Shown here piece by piece: positions 20,934 to 29,958 of a stretch of DNA of 37,437 nt. Below the pieces are notes generated by a model, which saw only the letters and a program-made list of their open reading frames with translations, made no database searches and was not told where the DNA came from. Location: positions 1 through 37,437 of IMG/VR virus record IMGVR_UViG_3300025122_000062. One strand, 5' to 3'. The translations under genes were made by a program, and so were the position numbers. The number at the start of each line of letters is the position of its first letter. The first letter of the stretch is position 1. This stretch comes from a virus.

Positions 20934-22507
20934 TTAAATTGGAAAAACTTTTCACTTTTTATGTTTTTGTTTTGTGTTGGAAATAATGTTTTTAATAAGC
21001 CTGTACGTTTTGCAAATTTATACGCGCCACTACAATTACATTGTAACTCACTCCTATTTTTATATTTTTTAGCCTCTACTATACAATCCATTTCATTCCA
21101 TTCACCTGGAAATCGTGTTGTCTTCACTAAACCATCCATAATATCAGGCCACCAACCAGATTCTATAGCTACCGTTCTAGCATGAGGTGGTACTTTTTTA
21201 TAATATTCCTCACGAGTAGTACATTCATTTTTTATTTTAAAAAGTACATCACGTGTCCATTTCGTTCGCATTCCACCCAAACTACCAGCAGGTGCTTTGT
21301 TTAACAACACCCATCCGTTACTCTTATACTTATCCATGTAAAATTGTTCTCTATCACCTGCGTTTTTCTCTAATACCGGTCTACGTGTTAATATCTTAAA
21401 CGTAAATGTCTCATTGTTTTTTATCATATAATTATACACAGTAGATTTACTTACTCCATGTTTATTACGTTCTAATCCCATGTGTGATCGTTTCCTACGT
21501 TCCACCTCACATGATAAACCCACATATACAGTCTTACTGCTCTCAAACTCACACGCATATATATGTCGATGTTTCATGGTCATTGTTCTAACCATGTGTT
21601 TAAAACAAGATGATTGCCATTTATTGTCAAGTATTGCGCGATACACACCACTACAAACATTCATTAACTCACTACGTGTTTTATATTTAGATGCTTCAGT
21701 AAGACATCTATCATGGTTTAATCTATAATACCCGTTTGGTATTTTGGCACTACTCATGTGACTACATAATTCATCCCACCAATCATTATTCTTTATTATA
21801 TTATATACGGATGCATCTTCGCTGTTTCTAAAGTCCACAAACGTTGTATATTTGTTAGCAATTACCCTACACCGTTCCTTAGTCCAATACCCATTGGGTT
21901 TAAAAATATAATCCATATGTTCAATACACTCATCGAAAAATGGTTCTAGTTTTTTACGTGATCTAGATGCAGTATAATATGTACCACTGTCACCTAATTT
22001 CCAATCACGTTGGTTTTTATACTTTCTAGCAGATTCAATACATTCATCACGGGTATACGCCGGTAAATGAGCGGAACGGTTCATGTGTTTACAAACCTCA
22101 TCAAATACACCCAACCGTTTAGCGGCACAATACTCACCATTAGATTGTCTCTGAAAATCAACTCGTCTATTATATTTAGCTGCGGCTACTTGTACCTCAT
22201 CAATTGTATATGGTCTATGAAGTTGTCGTTTTAGGTGTACCGTTAACTCATCAAACCAACCGTTTCGTTTCATAGCATTACAAGCTGAATGGCCTTGTAA
22301 TTCAGATAGATGTGTCATTTTACTAACTTCTTCCTTACATCTATCATATGTCCATTTAATTAACAATGGAATATGTGATATTAACTCATCCCATTTATTT
22401 TTTTTAATTTTCATCCATACTGAAGCATGTCCATTCAAATGAAATTCAGTTCGAGTGTTATACTTCGAAGCTACAACTTTACAATACACATATGTTAATT
22501 TAGCCAT
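20930..22507 (-). CDS. GIY-YIG endonuclease embedded in eight helix-turn-helix-like repeats
   Basis: A GIY-YIG domain (HIYACEFESSKTVYVGLSCE, then RRKRSHM, with the later EQFYMDKYKSNGW) sits in the second half. Six copies of a roughly 45-residue repeat, pattern 'C...A.KY.TR.EF......Y..A..N.W.DE.C.HM', precede it and two follow (RDVLFKIKNECTTREEYY..., then MDCIVEAKKYKNRSELQCNC...). Such repeats are seen in T5orf172-like phage proteins and probably read DNA in a modular way. It has its own promoter (22532-22563). Its last residues, EKFFQFN, copy the end of the upstream GNAT protein (EKFFSFD), suggesting insertion next to a duplicated flank. Confidence 0.82.
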   Translation of the reverse strand: MAKLTYVYCKVVASKYNTRTEFHLNGHASVWMKIKKNKWDELISHIPLLIKWTYDRCKEEVSKMTHLSELQGHSACNAMKRNGWFDELTVHLKRQLHRPYTIDEVQVAAAKYNRRVDFQRQSNGEYCAAKRLGVFDEVCKHMNRSAHLPAYTRDECIESARKYKNQRDWKLGDSGTYYTASRSRKKLEPFFDECIEHMDYIFKPNGYWTKERCRVIANKYTTFVDFRNSEDASVYNIIKNNDWWDELCSHMSSAKIPNGYYRLNHDRCLTEASKYKTRSELMNVCSGVYRAILDNKWQSSCFKHMVRTMTMKHRHIYACEFESSKTVYVGLSCEVERRKRSHMGLERNKHGVSKSTVYNYMIKNNETFTFKILTRRPVLEKNAGDREQFYMDKYKSNGWVLLNKAPAGSLGGMRTKWTRDVLFKIKNECTTREEYYKKVPPHARTVAIESGWWPDIMDGLVKTTRFPGEWNEMDCIVEAKKYKNRSELQCNCSGAYKFAKRTGLLKTLFPTQNKNIKSEKFFQFN

Positions 22508-22531
22508 ATTTTATTTTAAAAAGTTATGATG

Positions 22532-22563
22532 CAAATATATGAAAAATATTCCATATTTCCTAA
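22532..22563 (-). promoter_or_regulatory. Promoter of the repeat GIY-YIG gene
   Basis: TTAGGA-N18-TATATTTG, a full match to TAnnTTTG. The TAG stop of the GNAT gene is part of TTAGGA. The spacing is identical to that of the clamp and methyltransferase promoters. Confidence 0.72.
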
Positions 22564-23084
22564 TCGAAACTGAAAAACTTTTCATTGTTTATTTTTTCTA
22601 ACTGATATTTGTACACAACACCTGGAATAATCCCATCCGCTTTAGATGTCCAATGAGTTTCTTCAACAAATTTAAATCCATATCGTTCGTAGAATATTCT
22701 TGCTCTACTATTGAATGAACGTACTGTTAATATGATATTCGGTGCTCCTTTTGATTTACAATATGTTACAAATTCATCTAGTACCTTTTTAGTTGCACCT
22801 TTTATTTTCTGATCTGATGCTATTTGGTGTATTATAAATGCCTTTGGTTTTGCTTTACTACGTGAATTACGAGTTATTGGTGTACTACCTTTATATTGAT
22901 GAAATGTAATTACCACACCATCTTGTAATACCAAGTTTCCTTTCTTAATTCTCTTAACTAATCTGAATCCCTGTTTATACATATGTGGAAATATCTCTGG
23001 ATATAGATTGATAATTGCCATTGAATCCTCAATGACTTTATCCATTTCTTCACCCTCTTCCTCTATGTGTATCACATTCAACAT
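22560..23084 (-). CDS. GNAT-family N-acetyltransferase
   Basis: The C-terminal half has the GNAT core: FIIHQIASDQKIKGATKKVL (the CoA-binding helix region), then IILTVRSFNSRARIFYERYG with FKFVEETHW, the classic 'N..A..FYE..GF' motif. The N-terminal half is less conserved. Substrate unknown. It overlaps the asparagine synthetase stop by one base (TAATG), so the HD hydrolase, synthetase and acetyltransferase form one tightly coupled operon. Acetylation of a modified nucleotide, amine or host protein are all possible. Confidence 0.82.
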   Translation of the reverse strand: MLNVIHIEEEGEEMDKVIEDSMAIINLYPEIFPHMYKQGFRLVKRIKKGNLVLQDGVVITFHQYKGSTPITRNSRSKAKPKAFIIHQIASDQKIKGATKKVLDEFVTYCKSKGAPNIILTVRSFNSRARIFYERYGFKFVEETHWTSKADGIIPGVVYKYQLEKINNEKFFSFD

Positions 23085-24520
23085 TATCCAAAGAATTTAT
23101 TTAGTACCAATGTGTTCTTATACTGAAATTTATCAGATAATCTTTGTTTTAACGTGTGTTTTTGTTTCTCTATAATATCAGATATACCAGCTCCTTGAGC
23201 AAACCATATCTTTTTTCTATATAATAGTTCATCACTTATCTCACCTTTGAATGCATCCCTCAATAGTGGTTTCATTCTACTATTTTCAGTTTGGTACAAT
23301 GGTGGTATGTTTAATGAGTATTCTACAAATGGTCGCCAACTATACGGTGTACGTATTTCAACCGTACCACCGTGCATAATACTTGTATTTTGTGATACGA
23401 AATTTCCTTTATGTACATCACGTATTAATTTCCTACGAGCTTTATCATAATCCTCTTCGGTATATGCCCACCTAGTAATGTGTCCATAACTACCCCATAT
23501 TTCATCTGATAAATCACCACTAAATACTACCTTAAATCCTTGTTCATCAATAGCTTCACCGAGTTTTCTAGTAGCTAATGCACTACCAACGTTTTGCCAT
23601 TTGGCCATTTCGGTAACATACAATGTACTATCTATCATACTTTCAATTTCTTCACTTGATAAATAAACCTCATGTAGTTTGATACCAAATTCCTTAGCGG
23701 CTATTCTTGCAAACTCTATATCAGTACCACCATCTGTTGTAACCACAAAAGCTTCTATCTGTGGGTATATCTTTGAAAGTAAGTATGTGATTATCACACT
23801 ATCTATGCCACCACTTAAAAGTGTACAAATGGGTACGTCAGATATCATCTTAACTCGCACCGCCTCTTCTAACGATTCTCTAATTTTCTTTACTATGGTT
23901 TCTCTATCATCGTTTATGATATCAGTTGATAACTCATAATATGTATGTTGTTTGTGTATCTTAGTTTTGTAATTGTATTCGATATATGTTCCAGGTGGCA
24001 CCGTTTTAACTTGTTTTTCATACAACTCGTTAATTGGTAAACCTTTCTTTTCAGAACAAAATACCAAATTAGAATCACTATTAAGTGCATACCAAAACGG
24101 TACTTCACCAATGTAATCCCTAACTAAGAAACATGTATCAATTCGTGTATCTATAATTGCAAATGAAAACATACCGTCTAACTCACGAAATACATCTACA
24201 CCAAATTGTAAATACCCATTCAGTATAATTTCGGTATCTGAAGTCGTTCTGAATGGTATTGTAATCTTATCCTTTAATTCCTTAGTAAATTCACTTCCCC
24301 ACAATTCACCATTATATGTTATACAAACCATGTGATCTATATCCCAAAATGGTTGGTGTGCATCAGTTGATAAATCTTGTATTGATAATCGGTTGTGTCC
24401 AAAATAGAATTCATCCACATTATCGTAAGCAGAGTTATCCCTACCACGATGTATTATTTTACGTAAACCACCTTGAATTGTATCTACGTTGTATCCATTA
24501 CCACCAATTATACCACACAT
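23084..24520 (-). CDS. asnB: Asparagine synthetase-like glutamine amidotransferase
   Basis: After Met1, Cys2 begins the N-terminal nucleophile glutaminase domain (CGIIGG, HRGRDNS, NRLSIQD, YNGELWG at 69-75). The synthetase domain has the PP-loop SGGIDS (236-241), the DGGTDIEFAR strand and FSGDLSDEIWGSYGH. At 478 residues it is shorter than bacterial AsnB (about 550), mainly at the C-terminus. AsnB makes asparagine from aspartate, ATP and glutamine. Phage members could instead amidate a different acceptor, such as a modified base or a cell-wall or sugar intermediate. It is flanked by the HD and GNAT genes with gaps of one base or less. Confidence 0.88.
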   Translation of the reverse strand: MCGIIGGNGYNVDTIQGGLRKIIHRGRDNSAYDNVDEFYFGHNRLSIQDLSTDAHQPFWDIDHMVCITYNGELWGSEFTKELKDKITIPFRTTSDTEIILNGYLQFGVDVFRELDGMFSFAIIDTRIDTCFLVRDYIGEVPFWYALNSDSNLVFCSEKKGLPINELYEKQVKTVPPGTYIEYNYKTKIHKQHTYYELSTDIINDDRETIVKKIRESLEEAVRVKMISDVPICTLLSGGIDSVIITYLLSKIYPQIEAFVVTTDGGTDIEFARIAAKEFGIKLHEVYLSSEEIESMIDSTLYVTEMAKWQNVGSALATRKLGEAIDEQGFKVVFSGDLSDEIWGSYGHITRWAYTEEDYDKARRKLIRDVHKGNFVSQNTSIMHGGTVEIRTPYSWRPFVEYSLNIPPLYQTENSRMKPLLRDAFKGEISDELLYRKKIWFAQGAGISDIIEKQKHTLKQRLSDKFQYKNTLVLNKFFG

Positions 24521-24521
24521 A

Positions 24522-25172
24522 TTATTTTGGTCTTACGGTATCACGTTCGATACATGTACTCATGTGGTCAGCCCAATGAATTATATAAGGAATATTTGTT
24601 CGTCTGTGTTGTGTTACATTATAAGCTCTTAGATAACGTGCGTTTTCGTCCTCATACATACCATCAGCCAATTTGATACCGAAAAATTCAGTTTCAGAAT
24701 ATTTGATTCCATACCGATTCAATAGTAAAAAAGTACGATCAGTTACGGTTATATATGATAACGCTGGATTTGGTACATATAGTTTACCTTGATTCTTTAT
24801 ATGCCATTCCGATTCATTTGGTAAAAAGTGTATTTTACCAACATCACCAAGTTTACCTAAATCATGGTGTATTGCTGAGAATAGTAATTCTTCTTGTGTG
24901 AAATTAATTATACCACCACTGTCTTGGTACATTTTCATCATTTTCATACCATTCTTAGCAACATTCATAATGTGGTCAAGATAACCACCATCATAGGAAT
25001 TATGATAATCAATGTTACCACTTGCGGGTGATATCAATGCATTTATCCCAAGTTCCTTTTCGGAATACATGTGTAATAGTTTATCTAATCTATCTCCTGA
25101 GAATGCCTTTTTAAGAAATTCTATGAAATCAGCATAATTTTGCTGTAATTGTTGTTCTGTGTATTTAGCCAT
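24522..25172 (-). CDS. HD-domain phosphohydrolase
   Basis: Metal-binding HD residues appear as GGYLDHIMN, AIHHDLGKLGD and HWADHMS, in the usual H...HD...D order. At 216 residues it resembles dNTP- or nucleotide-directed HD hydrolases and the HD enzymes that phages use in nucleotide metabolism. It leads the operon HD-AsnB-GNAT and has its own promoter at 25190-25221. The substrate cannot be read from the sequence. Removal of a host nucleotide, to favour a modified one, is a reasonable guess. Confidence 0.8.
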   Translation of the reverse strand: MAKYTEQQLQQNYADFIEFLKKAFSGDRLDKLLHMYSEKELGINALISPASGNIDYHNSYDGGYLDHIMNVAKNGMKMMKMYQDSGGIINFTQEELLFSAIHHDLGKLGDVGKIHFLPNESEWHIKNQGKLYVPNPALSYITVTDRTFLLLNRYGIKYSETEFFGIKLADGMYEDENARYLRAYNVTQHRRTNIPYIIHWADHMSTCIERDTVRPK

Positions 25173-25189
25173 TGTTTTATTTTATCTTG

Positions 25190-25221
25190 TAAAGATACGA
25201 AATTTATCTGTAATAACCTAA
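25190..25221 (-). promoter_or_regulatory. Promoter of the HD-AsnB-GNAT operon
   Basis: TTAGGT-N18-TATCTTTA on the minus strand. It shares AAATTTCGTATCTTT with the clamp promoter at 12812-12843. The last base of the -7 element is A rather than G. Confidence 0.7.
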
Positions 25222-25225
25222 TTAT

Positions 25226-25699
25226 TTATATAAATCTATTTAAAGTATTTTCCGTTTCTGTCGTTTCTGGTGATGACCCATCAAACCGGTAGTGGTATGT
25301 GAGTGCATCTGCACATACTATGTTTTTATCCAAGATATCTAATATCTCTTGTGTTGGATGTGGTCCTTGTAATCGTTCCTTGCATAGCTTTACATTATCT
25401 TCCATTAATTCTACCCCATATGTGGTTGAAAGTGCTTGTTCCAATGAACATTTACTACGTTCCATTTTTCGTATTACCACTTCTGATAAGAATTGACCAT
25501 CACCACAACTTGGGTCTAGGAATGTTTTTGTTTTATCTATGAATGTGAATTCTGGTAACTTATTTAACATTTCTTGTACCAACGATGTGGGTGTAAAAAC
25601 TTCGGCGGTTTCTTTTACTCGGAGATCATCACGTTCTACACCACTCATGTAATCGAAATTACGAGTGTGATTTATATATTTATCTAAAATCACGTTCAT
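25226..25699 (-). CDS. Short N6-methylase-like protein (motif I half only)
   Basis: The sequence AEVFTPTSLVQEMLNKLPEF, then FLDPSCGDGQFL (motif I) and TTYGVELMEDNVKLCKERLQ is the first half of an N-6 DNA methylase. It ends after NIVCADALTYHYRFD, before any NPPY motif could occur. Short versions like this appear in other phage genomes and may act with a separate partner. It starts inside the end of the helicase-methylase fusion (20-base overlap), so the two are translationally coupled. It is probably not an independent methyltransferase. Confidence 0.72.
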   Translation of the reverse strand: MNVILDKYINHTRNFDYMSGVERDDLRVKETAEVFTPTSLVQEMLNKLPEFTFIDKTKTFLDPSCGDGQFLSEVVIRKMERSKCSLEQALSTTYGVELMEDNVKLCKERLQGPHPTQEILDILDKNIVCADALTYHYRFDGSSPETTETENTLNRFI

Positions 25700-28600
25700 A
25701 CCAATTTTGAATATATGTTTCTATGAATTCAGTTTCTTCAACTGTTAAATTAAAATGTTCATATAATTTCCCATCTGTCCATTTTTGTGAAAAATCTAAA
25801 TAAGGTACTGAGTTTAACTCCCCTCTGTGTAAATTACCATTTATTTTATATAATGAAACGCAAAATCTGGCAAATTTAGTTTTTACATATTCGAATAAAT
25901 TTCGACCTTCTGTTTTATTTGATACACCAATGTAATTATATCCCCGTTCAAAGAAATCACCAAACACATCATCAAATTTATTCTCGTCATCTTTATATAA
26001 TAACTGAAAGAAGTCTGGATTTAATTTTCCGTGATTTGGAATATGTCCTGAGATGGATGGTAAATGTACATAAAATTTATATTTTTTATAATCACTATTT
26101 CGTGCATTGTAATTTTCCAACGTTGTATTCATTTTTGAAAATATTTTATCTTTAATACGTATTACAATATCATTTCCATGTATAAAGATATCATCTAATG
26201 TATTATATGTTTTAATTTCAACATTAGTATCATCAATGTGAGAATAAATAACTTCTATATTTTTATCTTTTGTTTTCGTAACATGTGTAATCGAAAGTGG
26301 GGTGAAAAATCCAGCATTGAAAATTTCATTTCCATCAATTAACGTTAATTTAGTTTTATAATCTAATATTATTTCTTTAATTTGTTTGGTTTTAGAATTT
26401 TCATTTGTTGGTTTTCTGTTAATGAATGGTGTACTTGGTTGTACATAAATTATGTCACCGTTTGGTTTCAAATAATCAAATGCTGTATTAAAAATATCAA
26501 TATGTAATCCATTCTTATATGGTGGATTACCTATTATTACATCGAATTCTTTCATATCTAGTAGTTTTTTTAGTTTGTTGGATGGATTCAACACATCACC
26601 ACAAAATATATTTTCATCTGGAATACCAAGACTATACTCGTTATTAAGTTTCTTGAAAATCTTAACCCAGATTGGATTAATATCACAATAATATATATTA
26701 GATGTGTCAAGTTCCATTCCCATTCGTTCATAAGTTCTAATGAACGATATCAATGATGTCCCACGACCACCAACAGGATCCAAGACCATTGGATTTTCAA
26801 TTCTGTTTATTTCAATGAACTTTTCAATCATTTCATCAAATAACCGTAATGGTGTTGGATAATATGCTGTATCCTCCTCTTGTAATTCCTTAGATGCCAA
26901 TAACTCAATAACACCATCCAATGATAAATTATCTGAGTTAATTTTATGTATCCACCTGTTAATATAACTTATGTCAACTTGTGTACCATCTAACATATAA
27001 TGTGGTATCCATTGAACACCCTTCCCAATCTGGTCAAGAATAAGCTTATTTTCTGTGTTTCGTGGGTTTTGTACCGCGTTTTCAATAACAGATACTGCCT
27101 CTTGTAAAGTATTAATCTCATTGGTGTAACATAGTAATCTCACTTTTGCAAGATGTTTTTTTACCATGTTTCTATACCATGTATCTTTATCTTTTTGTTT
27201 ATTTAGTTCCTCTGTAAATAGTCTAAGTTGTTTTGCTAGTGTTCGTTTGTTTATATCTTTGGCTTTTGTACCACCATTATCAACAATATCAATCTTTTCC
27301 TTACCACGTTTAATAGTCTTAAACATATCATCAAAACCATATGGTGTTTTTAACTCTCGTATACAACCAGAAACACCGTAATTTCCTTTTACAGATAACT
27401 CCTCTAGAATAGAGGGCATATCAGGAAAATCAATTTCTTCCCATTTGCCATTTTTACCCACAAAGATATTATAACAATCTAAGACACTAATGGCGATTTC
27501 CTTGAACGATGTTGATTCACCATTCATCATGGAAATTTTCTCGGCTATGGAAACCTCGATATTCATGACTTCATCAATATTTCCAATGAAAATACCACAA
27601 TTAGATTTACCATCAAATGGTCGTTTCACCCTACCAATTATTTGCTCGAATAATTTAACTGAGTCGCCGATTGGTTTTAGGAATACAACAGAACCCCATG
27701 CTGGAATATTAGTTCCAGTTAAATATTTTGTACAAGTTAGTGTAATTGTTTTTGACTCATTACTGTCAACTAACTTATTAATATCACCAACGTCGCCATC
27801 TTCGTAAACCTCTATTAATTTGTATTCCGATAATATTCCACTATCCTCAAGAATCTTCTTTAATTTAGGAACATACTCACCAACGCCGTGGCCATTCTGT
27901 CCGGATGGAAGTGCTATAATGATATGACGTTTAGCCAAATCACATAGTTTGGGAGCTGCGTTTATACTAAGGCCCTCCTCTTGGTTTGAGAATGTATCTA
28001 CATTTCGTCCAAACAATCTTTTGAACAAGAATAGTATACCATCTTTATAAGTAAATTCACCGTTGTCATCGAATGTTGTGAATAGTTTTCTATAAGTAAG
28101 TAAGTTCATGTCGGATTCCCACTTAACATTACGTTTTAATTCATCAATTACATCTTTTAGATTTGGTAACCCATAGTAATTAGTATCAGGATACTTTCCA
28201 AACGGGCCATTTGGATTTTTATATTTCTCTCTAATCAAATCTAACCAAGTGAACAATACACGTTCCTCTGGTTTAAAATAAAGTTGCTCTTCCTCATTAA
28301 AAATATAATCATACGGTGTTCCTGTAATTAATATCAAAAATTCTCTTTTTAGTGAATTAATATGTGACCACATTTTGTTATCTGACCTAGATAAAAACTT
28401 GTGAGCCTCACCAATAGATAGAATTCCAATCCTAGATTCCAAACCTCTATATTTGGGTTTAAGTTTAGTGATCTTGTCGTGTTTATTAGCCATACCAATA
28501 TCATGAAAACTACCAAACAATACAGGTACAACCTCTTTTGGGTGATATGTTGGAATATCCAATACATCATCCACAACAGTAACATTCTGTCTAAACCAAA

Positions 28601-29420
28601 CTCTTTGTTCGGTGTTTAATATTGGATAATAACTTTTTTCGTAATCACGTACCATATATGGTTTAATTCTAAAATAATCATAGAAATTAAGTTCATTCAC
28701 CATACCTCTGACAGATGATAACTCTTTAATAAGTTCCATCGTAGTTGAAGGAACAGTTGCAACTGCAACGTGCAATTTAGTTTCGTTAAACTTAGTTCCC
28801 CACCACCTATCGTGAAAATGTATTATAGTAGTAAGTGTTGATGTTTCTTTACCGGAACCAGGACACCCACCAATTAATCCTTTATCTGACATAAAGTCAT
28901 CACTCAAAAGTGGTCTTAAATAAGGTCTTGCGGTGTATATCACCGATGGTTTGATTAATTCTTGATTAGATAATCTAGTTATTGTTTCCAATAATTGTTT
29001 TTTTATCTCATCCTCATCAATTTCACTTGCATCAAATTCTAATAGTTCTTGTGAAGAACCACCGAATTTATTTGTAATAACGCCGTTCCAATTAGGAAAA
29101 TGTGGCCTAATAAAATCATCAAACTTAGAATTCTCATGAAGCATACCAACTTTCTTAGCTTGGTCGGTCATATCCACACAAAAAATTATATTTTTCTCTG
29201 TAAGTACCCCTCTTAATTTACCGGCGGTATTGTTGATGGCGTATTTAATAGCATCTTCACGTGTGAGTTGAAAAGTTTGACCAGGTGCTTTAGCCAACAT
29301 CCATGTTTTTTTAACTGGATGATATATCAACACACCATATACCCACAATCGTTTCAATGAAAACAACGTAGATTGTTTTGTATTTGGTTTAAATTTACTC
29401 ATTTTAAGTTTTACTTTCAA
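25680..29420 (-). CDS. Superfamily 2 helicase fused to an Eco57I/TaqI-type N6-adenine methylase
   Basis: The order is an N-terminal unassigned region (1-180), an SF2 helicase-like region (about 181-620) and a methylase (about 850-1246). The helicase has a Walker A-like GGCPGSGKET (184-193), with Glu192 where Ser or Thr is expected. Its motif II is IGEAH (336-340), with Gly337 in place of the DEAH Asp. Motif III (TGTPYDY) and motif VI (QIIGRVKRPFDGK) look normal. The methylase has YYPTPLRLFDEM, motif I LDPVGGRGTS (about 879-888), motif IV NPPY (965-968) and a TaqI-like C-terminal target-recognition region. Type III or ISP-like modification enzymes are the closest analogues. No nuclease motif is visible. 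It has its own promoter (29430-29461). Confidence 0.82.
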   Translation of the reverse strand: MKVKLKMSKFKPNTKQSTLFSLKRLWVYGVLIYHPVKKTWMLAKAPGQTFQLTREDAIKYAINNTAGKLRGVLTEKNIIFCVDMTDQAKKVGMLHENSKFDDFIRPHFPNWNGVITNKFGGSSQELLEFDASEIDEDEIKKQLLETITRLSNQELIKPSVIYTARPYLRPLLSDDFMSDKGLIGGCPGSGKETSTLTTIIHFHDRWWGTKFNETKLHVAVATVPSTTMELIKELSSVRGMVNELNFYDYFRIKPYMVRDYEKSYYPILNTEQRVWFRQNVTVVDDVLDIPTYHPKEVVPVLFGSFHDIGMANKHDKITKLKPKYRGLESRIGILSIGEAHKFLSRSDNKMWSHINSLKREFLILITGTPYDYIFNEEEQLYFKPEERVLFTWLDLIREKYKNPNGPFGKYPDTNYYGLPNLKDVIDELKRNVKWESDMNLLTYRKLFTTFDDNGEFTYKDGILFLFKRLFGRNVDTFSNQEEGLSINAAPKLCDLAKRHIIIALPSGQNGHGVGEYVPKLKKILEDSGILSEYKLIEVYEDGDVGDINKLVDSNESKTITLTCTKYLTGTNIPAWGSVVFLKPIGDSVKLFEQIIGRVKRPFDGKSNCGIFIGNIDEVMNIEVSIAEKISMMNGESTSFKEIAISVLDCYNIFVGKNGKWEEIDFPDMPSILEELSVKGNYGVSGCIRELKTPYGFDDMFKTIKRGKEKIDIVDNGGTKAKDINKRTLAKQLRLFTEELNKQKDKDTWYRNMVKKHLAKVRLLCYTNEINTLQEAVSVIENAVQNPRNTENKLILDQIGKGVQWIPHYMLDGTQVDISYINRWIHKINSDNLSLDGVIELLASKELQEEDTAYYPTPLRLFDEMIEKFIEINRIENPMVLDPVGGRGTSLISFIRTYERMGMELDTSNIYYCDINPIWVKIFKKLNNEYSLGIPDENIFCGDVLNPSNKLKKLLDMKEFDVIIGNPPYKNGLHIDIFNTAFDYLKPNGDIIYVQPSTPFINRKPTNENSKTKQIKEIILDYKTKLTLIDGNEIFNAGFFTPLSITHVTKTKDKNIEVIYSHIDDTNVEIKTYNTLDDIFIHGNDIVIRIKDKIFSKMNTTLENYNARNSDYKKYKFYVHLPSISGHIPNHGKLNPDFFQLLYKDDENKFDDVFGDFFERGYNYIGVSNKTEGRNLFEYVKTKFARFCVSLYKINGNLHRGELNSVPYLDFSQKWTDGKLYEHFNLTVEETEFIETYIQNWYERDFR

Positions 29421-29429
29421 TATCTACTA

Positions 29430-29461
29430 CTAAAGTACAGCAATTATTTGACATACACAAG
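29430..29461 (-). promoter_or_regulatory. Promoter of the helicase-methylase gene
   Basis: The -7 element is TACTTTAG with the leader TAGTAGTAGATATTGAAAGT, then AAAACTTAAAATG. The -33 side is CTTGTG rather than TTAGGA. The -7 element and leader are nearly the same as those at 29885-29923, upstream of the neighbouring gene. Confidence 0.6.
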
Positions 29462-29508
29462 TCTTTTTGTGAAAAGTTATTAACAATTTGACAAAAGGAA
29501 ATATTAAA

Positions 29509-29871
29509 TTATTTTACTGAATACGAAGTTTTTAACTTCCTGTTACCACTAGTTCTTTTCTGAAATGGTCTAAGTGGTGTGTAATCGTAACCATGTTTTT
29601 TCAACATTGCCATCACATCCTCTTTGATTACCAATGAAGTTGCAAGTATTTTAACATTACGTTTCAATACTCTACGAGAATCATTACCACGTAGATTCGT
29701 AATTACATCACCTACTTTGAATGTTCCACTTTGTGCGTATAGTAACATATTTTCATCTGTAAGAAATACAGATGTTGTGGTTGGGAAATTATCATAAATA
29801 CCCCAATCATATTGGGTCTTCCCTGATGGGATATTAATTACACCGATTGGTAACACATATACATCATTCAT
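29509..29871 (-). CDS. Hypothetical protein, 120 aa
   Basis: Unrecognised. The first 65 residues are strand-rich (DVYVLPIGVINIPSGK, SVFLTDENMLLYAQ, KVGDVITNLRG). The C-terminal third is basic (KRNVKILATSL, PFQKRTSGNRKLKTSYSVK), which suggests nucleic-acid binding. It is a single-gene transcription unit with its own promoter (29916-29947). That promoter duplicates the one serving the helicase-methylase gene immediately downstream. No function assigned. Confidence 0.6.
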   Translation of the reverse strand: MNDVYVLPIGVINIPSGKTQYDWGIYDNFPTTTSVFLTDENMLLYAQSGTFKVGDVITNLRGNDSRRVLKRNVKILATSLVIKEDVMAMLKKHGYDYTPLRPFQKRTSGNRKLKTSYSVK

Positions 29872-29915
29872 ACTTTATAGTTTTAAGTTTTAAGTTTTAT
29901 TATCAATTTATACTA

Positions 29916-29947
29916 CTAAAGTACGACTTTTTTTCGAGACTTCCTAA
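29916..29947 (-). promoter_or_regulatory. Promoter of the 120-aa gene
   Basis: TTAGGA-N18-TACTTTAG on the minus strand, followed by TAGTAGTATAAATTGATAAT and a leader with AAAACTTAAAACTTAAAACT. It has the same spacing as four other promoters. Confidence 0.7.
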
Positions 29948-29958
29948 TAAAAAGTGAC

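Noticed and set aside
25226-25699. Independent N6-adenine methyltransferase
   Set aside because: Only the SAM-binding half is present and there is no NPPY catalytic motif, so it is listed as methylase-like only.
28349-28585. 78-codon minus-strand ORF inside the helicase-methylase gene
   Set aside because: It is an alternative frame of a clearly coding region and has no recognisable motif.
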